The notes under the pieces were generated by a model. The model searched no databases, was not told the DNA's origin, and saw nothing but the letters and a program-made list of their open reading frames with translations. Position numbers and translations under genes: made by a program. DNA of 64,000 nt from JASHPR01 sp963833885 (GTDB lineage: Bacteria; Actinomycetota; Actinomycetes; Streptosporangiales; Streptosporangiaceae). The stretch lies in NCBI GenBank assembly GCA_963833885.1, contig CAWHZU010000033.1, positions 248,001 to 312,000 on the forward strand, written 5' to 3'. Positions 57,368-64,000 of this stretch are shown piece by piece (position 1 is the stretch's first letter; the number at the start of each line of letters is the position of its first letter).

Positions 57368-58372
57368 ATGACGCGACCGATAGTCAGGCTGAACGAGCTG
57401 GCGGAAAGAGGCCCCACACCGCTGCCGCTGCCCGGAGCGGCGCTGGATTCCCTTGATCACGCCGTGAGTTCGCTGCCGCAGCAAAGGCCCACGGTGGGTG
57501 AGCGCACCGTCAAGTTGTCGATCTTGATGTGCGCGTACAACGAGGAGCAGCGCATCGGCCGGGCGATCGCGGAGATCCTGCAGACGGACTACCCCTGCGA
57601 CGTCGAGCTGATCGTCGTGGACGACGGCAGCACCGACGGCACGCCGCTGCTGCTCACCCAGGTGGACGACCCGCGGGTCATCGTGTACCGGCACGTGGTC
57701 AACCTCGGCAAGGGCGCGGCGCTGCGCTCGGCCGTGAAGCTGGCCACCGGAACGCACGCCGTGCCATTCGACGCTGACCTGGAGTATTCGCCGGCGGACA
57801 TCCCGAGGATGCTGGAGCCGATCCTGTCCGGCCGAAGTGAGGTCGTGTACGGGGCGCGGCTGTTCGGGTTCTACACGGTTTACCAGTCGTACCGGTACGC
57901 CAAGGGCAACCGGGTCATGACGCAGCTGGCGAACATGATCTTTGACGCCGGGCTGAGCGACCTGCACACGTGCCTCAAGCTGATTCCGCTGCCGCTGCTC
58001 AGGACGCTGCCGCTCAGCGAAACCGGGTTCGGGCTGGACACCGAGATCACCGCGCTGATGCTGAAGCTCGGCATCCGCCCGTTCGAGATCCCGGTCTCCT
58101 ACTACAGCCGTTCCCAGGCGGAGGGCAAGAAGATCCGCTGGCAGGACGCGGTCGCGTGCGTGCGGATCCTGGTGCAGGTGAAGATGTCTTTCGGCTCGCG
58201 GATGAGGTCCGCCGTGGCGCTGCGGGGCACCGGCGGGTACGCGAGGTTGGCCAAGCCAGAGCCGCGCCAGCAGCTGACGGTCCACGTCGGCGAATCTGCG
58301 AGCGGTGACGCTGCCATCGTCGCCGCCGCGGGGTTAGCCCGATGGCTCGATGGTGGGGCCTTGCTGGCCTGA
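57368..58372 (+). CDS. Dolichyl-phosphate-mannose-synthase-like GT2
   Basis: The protein has 334 residues, with GGAGAGG upstream of the ATG. An unstructured ~45-residue head precedes the GT2 domain: LSILMCAYNEEQRIGRAI, IVVDDGSTDGTPLL, NLGKGAALRSAVKLATG and PFDADLEYSPADIPRML. DPM-like features include ARLFGFYTVYQSYRYAKGN. Such enzymes charge a polyprenyl phosphate with a sugar for later transfer. It opens the co-directional run and overlaps the next gene by 31 bases. Confidence 0.87.
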   Translation: MTRPIVRLNELAERGPTPLPLPGAALDSLDHAVSSLPQQRPTVGERTVKLSILMCAYNEEQRIGRAIAEILQTDYPCDVELIVVDDGSTDGTPLLLTQVDDPRVIVYRHVVNLGKGAALRSAVKLATGTHAVPFDADLEYSPADIPRMLEPILSGRSEVVYGARLFGFYTVYQSYRYAKGNRVMTQLANMIFDAGLSDLHTCLKLIPLPLLRTLPLSETGFGLDTEITALMLKLGIRPFEIPVSYYSRSQAEGKKIRWQDAVACVRILVQVKMSFGSRMRSAVALRGTGGYARLAKPEPRQQLTVHVGESASGDAAIVAAAGLARWLDGGALLA

Positions 58373-58791
58373 CAGCCGCCGCGGTGACGGCCGCGGGAGT
58401 CGCGCAGACGCCCGCCGGCCACTCCGCGCTGGCGAGCGCGGGCCTGTTCAACGAGCCCGCGAGCTACACGTCGCTCGCGTTCGCGGCGCCGCAGTCGTTG
58501 CCGGAGCAGCTGCAAGCGAGGCACGCGAACCTGGACGCGTCGTTCAGGATCCACAACTCCTCCGGCGACTCGCGCAGCTACCAGTGGTCGATCACGGTCC
58601 TGCGGCATGGGCGCGCCCGGCGCGTCGCTTCCGGCGCGGTCCTGGTGGAGCCCGGCTCCGCCGCCACCGTGGCCAGGCAGGTTGCGATCTCGTGCGCGGG
58701 CGGGCAGCTCCGCGTGGCGGTGCACCTCAGCCGCCCCGCCGAATCCATCGACTTCTGGACGGCCTGCGCGCCAGGGAAGGGGAACCCGTGA
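58342..58791 (+). CDS. Exported hypothetical protein in glycosylation operon
   Basis: The protein has 149 residues. It starts MARWWGLAGLTAAAVTAAGV, a signal-anchor-like stretch, followed by a beta-rich domain with LPEQLQARHANLDASFRIHN, SYQWSITVLRHG and VLVEPGSAATVARQVAISC. The latter resembles an outer immunoglobulin-like or CARDB domain (expressions such as P-G-E after the strand). I recognise no family. It overlaps both neighbours, so it is part of the operon and may act on the secreted polysaccharide. Confidence 0.65.
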   Translation: MARWWGLAGLTAAAVTAAGVAQTPAGHSALASAGLFNEPASYTSLAFAAPQSLPEQLQARHANLDASFRIHNSSGDSRSYQWSITVLRHGRARRVASGAVLVEPGSAATVARQVAISCAGGQLRVAVHLSRPAESIDFWTACAPGKGNP

Positions 58792-59990
58792 CGCGGCATC
58801 GCCACCCGGTCATCGCGTTCGTCAGCGACGCGATCTACCCGTATCACCGTGGCGGCAAGGAACTTCGCTACCACGAACTGGCCCGGCGCATGGCGGGCCG
58901 GGCCGACGTGCACGTGTACACGATGCAGTGGTGGGCCGGCCCGCGCGTGCGCACCGCTGACTCGGTCACCTTCCACGCGATCTCGCCGCTGATCCCGCTG
59001 TACACCGGGGGGCGCAGATCCATGCGCCAGGCCGTCTTGTTCGCGCTCGCCTGCCTGCGGCTGCTCGGGTGCAGGTTCGACGTGCTGGAGGCCGACCACA
59101 TGCCGTACCTTCAGATCTTCGTGCTGCGCCTGGTGGCTACGCTGCGACGCAAGCGCTTCGTGGTCACCTGGCATGAGGTCTGGGACCGGGACTACTGGCG
59201 CCAGTACCTGGGCCTGGCCGGCCTGGCCGCGTGGTTCACGCAGTGCCTGGCCATGCGCCTGCCCGACCACATCATCGCCGCTTCGCCGCAGACCGCGGAC
59301 AGGCTCCGGGCGATCCTCGGCGCCCGGGCGTCGATCACGGTGGCGCCCAACGGCATCGACCTGGACGCGGTCGGCGGCTGCCGCCCCGACCCGGCGGCCA
59401 CCGACCTGGTCGTGGTTAGCCGGCTGGTGGAGCACAAGCGGGTCGGCATGCTGCTGGACGCTGTTGCCCTGCTGCACGCCCAGGGCGTGCCCGTGACCTG
59501 CCGCGTCATCGGCGACGGCCCGGAGCGGGCGGCGCTGCGGGCGCAGGCACACGCGCTCGGGGTGGATCACGCGGTGGAGTTCCGCCACGACGTCGCCGAG
59601 CAGCAAGAGGTCTACGCGCTGATGAAGGCGGCGAAGGTGTTCGTGTTCCCGTCGGCGCGCGAAGGGTTCGGGATCTCGGTGCTCGAGGCCCTCGCGTGTG
59701 GCCTGACCGTGGTGACGACCTCGGCTCCCGACAACCTAGCCCGACATCTGGCGGAACGGTCCGCGCACGGCGTGGTCTGCGAGCCCTCCACCGAGGCCGT
59801 CGCTGAGACAACGCGGCGCGTGCTCACCGGTCTGGACCAGCAGCCGGGCCGGGAGCGCCAGGGCACCGATCCCTGGCTGGCCGACTACGACTGGGACACG
59901 ATGACCGACCGCGTCGCCGGTGCGTTCCAGGCGGGCATCGCGGTCCGCCCGGTGGCCGGGTCTCCCGACGATCTGGCGCTGGTGCCATGA
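58788..59990 (+). CDS. Family 4 glycosyltransferase
   Basis: The protein has 400 residues. The GTG overlaps the previous stop (GTGA) and follows GGGAAGGGG. GT-B marks: YPYHRGGKELRYHEL near the start, HEVWDRDYW, PNGIDLDAV, VVSRLVEHKRVGMLLDA, and PSAREGFGISVLEALACG (the E-x7-E nucleotide-sugar motif). It transfers a sugar from a nucleotide donor in the cytoplasm. Its stop overlaps the next ATG. Confidence 0.88.
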   Translation: MTRHRHPVIAFVSDAIYPYHRGGKELRYHELARRMAGRADVHVYTMQWWAGPRVRTADSVTFHAISPLIPLYTGGRRSMRQAVLFALACLRLLGCRFDVLEADHMPYLQIFVLRLVATLRRKRFVVTWHEVWDRDYWRQYLGLAGLAAWFTQCLAMRLPDHIIAASPQTADRLRAILGARASITVAPNGIDLDAVGGCRPDPAATDLVVVSRLVEHKRVGMLLDAVALLHAQGVPVTCRVIGDGPERAALRAQAHALGVDHAVEFRHDVAEQQEVYALMKAAKVFVFPSAREGFGISVLEALACGLTVVTTSAPDNLARHLAERSAHGVVCEPSTEAVAETTRRVLTGLDQQPGRERQGTDPWLADYDWDTMTDRVAGAFQAGIAVRPVAGSPDDLALVP

Positions 59991-62275
59991 CCACGAAGCT
60001 GCTTCCCGAGCTCCAGCGAAGCGCGCAGAGCCCCAGACGGCGCGTTGCCGCCCCGGCCCGCCGCGACCTCGCCGGATACGCCGCGGCCCTGGCCATCATC
60101 GCGCTCCTGGTGCCGCTGCGCGGCCTGTGGGCGGTGCAGGTGCTGCTCGTGCCGCTGCTGCTCGTCGTCCCCGGCGTGGTCCTGCTTCGCGCGCTGCGGG
60201 TCCCCGGCCGGACCGTGGCTTCGTTCCCGGTGTATGTGCCGTGTGCGTCGATCGTGGTCCTGTTCGGGTCCGGCCTGGCGGTGGACCTGGCCGGGCCGCT
60301 GGTCGGCGTCGCCGCTCCGCTGCGGACCGGGCCGCTGCTGGCCGGGCTGGAGATCACCTGCCTGGCCCTGCTCGCCGCCTCCGCACGCGCACCGTCGGAG
60401 GTGGCGATACCGTGGCGCTCGCTGACCGAGCGGACCCGGTACGTCTGGCCGCTGCTGGTCGCCGCCGCCGCCGCCGCCGGGGCGCTCCGGCTGAACAGCG
60501 GGGACGGCAACACGGTCGCGGCGATCGCGCTTGCGGCCTGCGCCGTCATCATCGTGGCCGGCCTGGTCTTCGCGTCGCGGGTGGACACGGCGCTGCTCGC
60601 GGTCATTCTCTACGCCGCCGAGCTGGCCACGATGTGGTCCTTCTCGCTACGCGGCGACCTGGTCTACGGCTTCGACATCTCCACCGAGTACTACGACCTG
60701 CAGCAGGCGGTGACCCACGGCATCTGGTACACGGCGCACCGCGGCGACGCCTACGGCGCGATGCTCAGCGTCACGGTCATGCCGGCCGAACTGCACTTCC
60801 TGACCGGTCTGCCCGCGCTGCTCGTGCTCAAGGTCGTCTACCCGGTCATCGGCGCGCTGCTCCCCGTGGCCATCTTCTACCTGGCGCGCCGGGTCCTGTC
60901 GGCCCGCTGGGCCTTCGCGGCCGCCGGGTTCTTCGTCATGCAGGCCTCGTTCGCGCAGGAACTCCCGGCGATCGCACGGCAGGAGATCGCGCTCGTGCTG
61001 TTCGCCGCGCTGCTCGCGGCGATGCTCGAATCCTCGGTTCCGCGGCGGCCGCGGTGGGCCCTTGTCGTCCTGCTCAGCCTGGCGATGGTCGCGGCACACT
61101 ACTCGACGACCTACGTAGCCATCACGATCATCGCCATTGCCGTGGTGCTGCAGTGGCTGGCGTCCCGGATCCGGCGTGACATCCCCGCGATAACCGGCGC
61201 GTTCGCCATCGCGTTTCTCGTGTCGCTCGCGGGTGCCTTCGTCTGGTACGGCCCGGTGACCCACTCCGCAGCGTCAGAACTGCTGCAGCTCGGCCACTCA
61301 CTGCGGGCGAACGGGCTTGACGTGCTGCCCAACCGTGCGGCCGGGCAGAGTCCGGTTGCCGCCTACCTCCAGGGCAACACCCCGACCCCGATGCCGGCCG
61401 GGCAGTACGAGCGGCTCGCGCACTCCTACTACGCCGCCAGGGTCCACTACGTCACCCCGCTCCCCGATGCGGGCCTGTCCCAGTACGCGCTGCGCGGCTC
61501 GGCGCCGCCGGTTCCGCCGGTGACGTGGCCCGCCGCCAACGGCGCGCTGAACCTGGGCTCGCTGGTCGTCCAGCAGCTCGTGTACCTGCTCGGCACCGTA
61601 GGGGCCCTGCTCATGGTCGTGTGGCGCAGGACGCCGGTGCTGGCCCGCCAGGTCGGGCTGCTCGCGCTGGCCACGGTCTTCCTGCTCGGGCTGATCAGGC
61701 TGAGCGGCACCCTGGCGGACACCTACAACCAGGAACGGGCCCTGCTGCAGTCGACGGCGGTCCTCGCCGTGGCGCTGTTCTGGCTGGTGCAGCGGCTGGC
61801 CGGCCGGCGCAGGTGGCGGCAGGCCGTGGCCACGGTGCTGACCGCCGGCGGGCTGACCATGATGTTCCTCACCACGAGCGGCCTGGCGGGCGTCCTGCTC
61901 GGCGGCGGGACCGGCACCAACCTGGCGAACAGCGGCGAGGACTTCGAGCGCTACTACATGACAGCACCCGAGCTGACCTCAGCGCGCTGGCTCGGCGGGT
62001 CCGTCCAGCCTGGCCAGCTCGTGTACGCCGACCGCTACGCGCAGCTTCCCCTGGATGCCGTCGCCGGGATCAACCGCGGCGTGGTCGGCGACGTGACGCC
62101 GCTGACGATCAGCCAGCACGCCTGGGTGTACGCCAGCCGGGCCAACGTCGTGGACGGGCGTGGCCGTGCCCTCTACGACGACCACACCGTCACCTACGTG
62201 TTCCCCGCCAAGTTCCTCGACCGCAACTACGACCTCGTCTACACGGACGGCTCATCGGAGGTGTTTCATCGGTGA
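59987..62275 (+). CDS. Large GT-C-like polytopic membrane protein
   Basis: The protein has 762 residues and about a dozen hydrophobic segments. After three or four N-terminal helices it has the outer-loop sequence GFDISTEYYDLQQAVTHGIW near residue 230 and HRGDAYGAMLSVTVMPAELH. Further helices follow (FLTGLPALLVLKVVYPVIGALL), then a soluble C-terminus. An acidic-loop membrane enzyme of this shape fits GT-C or oligosaccharide transferase families (DUF2206-like). No family is certain. ATGA links it to the GT4 gene, and it may transfer or assemble lipid-linked sugar. Confidence 0.7.
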   Translation: MTTKLLPELQRSAQSPRRRVAAPARRDLAGYAAALAIIALLVPLRGLWAVQVLLVPLLLVVPGVVLLRALRVPGRTVASFPVYVPCASIVVLFGSGLAVDLAGPLVGVAAPLRTGPLLAGLEITCLALLAASARAPSEVAIPWRSLTERTRYVWPLLVAAAAAAGALRLNSGDGNTVAAIALAACAVIIVAGLVFASRVDTALLAVILYAAELATMWSFSLRGDLVYGFDISTEYYDLQQAVTHGIWYTAHRGDAYGAMLSVTVMPAELHFLTGLPALLVLKVVYPVIGALLPVAIFYLARRVLSARWAFAAAGFFVMQASFAQELPAIARQEIALVLFAALLAAMLESSVPRRPRWALVVLLSLAMVAAHYSTTYVAITIIAIAVVLQWLASRIRRDIPAITGAFAIAFLVSLAGAFVWYGPVTHSAASELLQLGHSLRANGLDVLPNRAAGQSPVAAYLQGNTPTPMPAGQYERLAHSYYAARVHYVTPLPDAGLSQYALRGSAPPVPPVTWPAANGALNLGSLVVQQLVYLLGTVGALLMVVWRRTPVLARQVGLLALATVFLLGLIRLSGTLADTYNQERALLQSTAVLAVALFWLVQRLAGRRRWRQAVATVLTAGGLTMMFLTTSGLAGVLLGGGTGTNLANSGEDFERYYMTAPELTSARWLGGSVQPGQLVYADRYAQLPLDAVAGINRGVVGDVTPLTISQHAWVYASRANVVDGRGRALYDDHTVTYVFPAKFLDRNYDLVYTDGSSEVFHR

Positions 62276-63195
62276 TCTCCATCGTCATCATCAGCAAGGA
62301 CGAGGCCAGCCTCGACACCACCCTGACGGACGTGACCTGCGAGGCCGCGGACCTCGGGGAGCCCTGCGAGGTCGTTGTCGTCGACGCGTCCTCCGGGCGG
62401 CTTGACCACATCCGGCAGCGTCACGCCGACCGGGTCCGCTGGGTCCAGTTCCGCCAACCGCCGGAACTGGCGATATCCATACCGCACCAGCGCAACGCGG
62501 GCGTGTGCGCGGCCAGGGGCGAGATCATCGTGTTCACCGACGCCGGGTGCCGGCCCGATCCCGGCTGGCTGGCGGGCCTCGTCGCGCCGTTGCGGCATGG
62601 CGAGAACGTGACGTGCGGGCTGACGCTGGCGTTGCCGGGCAGCGACTCGCTCTACGACCGCGGGGCACGGCGTGCCCTCCAGGCCCGCTACCTGGCCGAG
62701 TGCCCCACGATCAACCTGGCCTTCCGCCGCGGCGCGTTCGACGCGGTCGACGGGTTCGACGAGGAGTTCTCCTACGGCTCCGACGTGGACTTCAGCTGGC
62801 GCCTGACCGAGGCCGGCTACCAGATCCACGGCGTTCCGCACGCCGTCATCCGGCATGACCTGGGAACCCGGCGCCGTCAGCTGCGCCGCTCCTATGTTTA
62901 CGGCAAGGCCCGGATGCGGCTCTACCGCAAGCACCCCGCGAGGCTCCGGCACGTGCTCCGCCGCGACCCGATGGTGGTCGCCTACCCCGCGTACCTGCTC
63001 GGAGTGCCGCTGGCCATGGCACTCCCCGCCCGGGCGGCGTTCCGCTTCGGCTGGCCCGCCGGCGTCGCGTTCCCGCTATACCTCGCGCTGTTGATCCTGC
63101 CCGCGTGGCGCAACCGCTCCAACGGGGCGGTCAGGGTGCTCACGGATCACCTCGCCTACGGGGCCGGAGCCCTCGCGGAGCTGGTCCGCCCATGA
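62272..63195 (+). CDS. Family 2 glycosyltransferase
   Basis: The protein has 307 residues. GTG at 62272 overlaps the previous stop and GGAGG lies upstream. GT2 marks: ISIVIISKDEASLDTTL, VVVVDASSGRLDHI in place of the usual DDGS, IVFTDAGCRPDPGWLAG and FSYGSDVDFSWRL. The C-terminus has membrane segments (YPAYLLGVPLAMALPARAAF). It is coupled to the large membrane protein and to the last GT4 gene by ATGA. Confidence 0.87.
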   Translation: MISIVIISKDEASLDTTLTDVTCEAADLGEPCEVVVVDASSGRLDHIRQRHADRVRWVQFRQPPELAISIPHQRNAGVCAARGEIIVFTDAGCRPDPGWLAGLVAPLRHGENVTCGLTLALPGSDSLYDRGARRALQARYLAECPTINLAFRRGAFDAVDGFDEEFSYGSDVDFSWRLTEAGYQIHGVPHAVIRHDLGTRRRQLRRSYVYGKARMRLYRKHPARLRHVLRRDPMVVAYPAYLLGVPLAMALPARAAFRFGWPAGVAFPLYLALLILPAWRNRSNGAVRVLTDHLAYGAGALAELVRP

Positions 63196-64000
63196 GGGTT
63201 CTGGCCCTGCCCCGGGACCCGAATCCGTACCAGGGCCTGCTGTACGGCGAGATGCGGCGGCTCGGCGTCAGCGTGCGCTACATCGGGGAGCCGACCCGGT
63301 CGCGGACGCTCAACCTGCTGCTGCTGCCGCTCGAGGTCCTGGCCGGGCGCATCGCCGGGGCCCGCGTCGTCCATCTGCACTGGGTATTCGCGTTCACGCT
63401 GCCCGGCGAGGGCCGCTTCCCAGTGCTGCGGCGGCTGGCCTACGCCTGGTTCCGGGTCTGGCTGCGCACCTGCCGGATGCTCCGCATGCGGCTGGTCTGG
63501 ACCGCGCACAACGTGCTGCCGCACCAGCCGGTCTTCGCCGACGACGTGTCGGCGCGCCGGGCCCTGGTCGACGCGAGCGACCTGGTGCTCGCCCACTCGC
63601 AGTCCGCGCTGGCGGAGCTCGCCGTCCTCGGCGCCGTGCCGCGCCGGAGCGCCGTCATCGAGCACGGCCCGCTCGCCCCGGCGCCATCCGCCGGGGCGCT
63701 GCGGACACCCGGTACCGGCGACGGGCCGCGCCAGTTCCTCTTCTTCGGCAAGATCGAGGAGTACAAGGGGGTCGAGGACCTGCTTGCGGCGTTCCTGGCG
63801 CTGCCCGCCGACACTCCTGCCCGGCTCACGGTGGCCGGCCAGTGCGAAGACCCGAGGCTGCGCTCCCGCCTGCACGAGCTCGCGCGGCGCGGGGGAGGCC
63901 GCATCGCGCTGCGACTCGAGCACGTGCCCGCGGCGGAAGTCACGCCGCTGCTCAGCGCCGCCGACGCCGTCGTGCTGCCGTTCCGCCGCGTGACCACCAG
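63192..64000 (+). CDS. Family 4 glycosyltransferase, 3' end outside window
   Basis: The visible 269 residues start MRVLALPRDPNPYQGLLYGE. The GT-B pattern is clear: VVHLHWVFAF, LVWTAHNVLPHQP, DLVLAHSQSALAEL and FLFFGKIEEYKGVEDLL, the donor-site start of the second domain. The sequence runs to the window edge, so the C-terminal motifs are missing. It overlaps the previous stop (ATGA), continuing the same operon. Confidence 0.85.
   Translation, partial: MRVLALPRDPNPYQGLLYGEMRRLGVSVRYIGEPTRSRTLNLLLLPLEVLAGRIAGARVVHLHWVFAFTLPGEGRFPVLRRLAYAWFRVWLRTCRMLRMRLVWTAHNVLPHQPVFADDVSARRALVDASDLVLAHSQSALAELAVLGAVPRRSAVIEHGPLAPAPSAGALRTPGTGDGPRQFLFFGKIEEYKGVEDLLAAFLALPADTPARLTVAGQCEDPRLRSRLHELARRGGGRIALRLEHVPAAEVTPLLSAADAVVLPFRRVTT

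Noticed and set aside
61525..63195. Long frame joining the end of the membrane protein region to the GT2 gene
   Set aside because: The first 250 codons are an out-of-frame reading of the membrane protein. The GT2 start at 62272 has a GTGA overlap and ribosome site.

Overview
The window is high-GC DNA with strong G/C at third codon positions, many GTG and TTG starts, and densely packed genes that often overlap by 4 bases (ATGA or GTGA). The gene families point to a soil-type actinomycete: an AfsR/SARP regulator, a CGNR regulator, a DUF3040 protein, an ECF42-type sigma factor with a DGPF partner, F420/PPOX enzymes, a PASTA-less Ser/Thr kinase, and a VKOR plus DUF929 pair. The genus cannot be fixed from the sequence alone. 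I saw no rRNA, tRNA, CRISPR array, IS element or prophage.

Layout. 1-3554 (minus): a wall-precursor-like trio of alpha/beta hydrolase (frameshifted), MurF-like Mur ligase and D-Ala-D-Ala ligase-like ATP-grasp enzyme. 3734-5993: small unknown proteins and an intact alpha/beta hydrolase. 6035-9603 (minus): a molybdenum hydroxylase of the form II CO-dehydrogenase-like type, gene order large-small-medium. 9980-14570: a membrane protein with a Ser/Thr/Pro tail, an MFS exporter and a truncated AfsR/SARP regulator. 14571-17245: the most unusual part, a probable unclassified RiPP locus. It holds a basic 23-residue peptide gene, a strong hairpin, a ThiF/E1-like enzyme with an N-terminal PqqD-like domain, and an M50-type membrane protease that also starts with a PqqD-like domain. 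17217-21567 (minus): a MarR regulator with a heterodimeric ABC exporter.

21733-25711: Ser/Thr kinase, YbaK-like deacylase and a DUF929/VKOR disulfide pair. 26045-31946: a WtpA-like molybdate/tungstate binding lipoprotein, a permease-ATPase fusion, and two tandem XRE-PBP regulators separated by an ABC-ATPase relic. This transporter may supply metal to the molybdenum hydroxylase. 31939-44988: housekeeping and accessory metabolism (methyltransferase, NAD-dependent epimerase, PPOX, PEBP, beta-propeller, CGNR/EamA, AlaA-like aminotransferase, SHMT, broken epoxide hydrolase, lipoprotein, DUF1707). 45040-46952: a decayed kdpD relic facing an orphan KdpD sensor domain. 47054-52352: acyl-CoA synthetase, the DGPF/ECF42/RibD-like operon, cupin and PP2C-like phosphatase.

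52425-64000 is an extracellular polysaccharide or glycoconjugate region. It has a serine-acetyltransferase-like hexapeptide enzyme, four GT2 and two GT4 glycosyltransferases, a NodB-type deacetylase and a large GT-C-like membrane protein, and it continues past the right edge. Short tandem duplications at gene borders (38, 21, 20 and 32 bp) and two or more frameshifted genes suggest either active replication slippage or draft-quality sequence.
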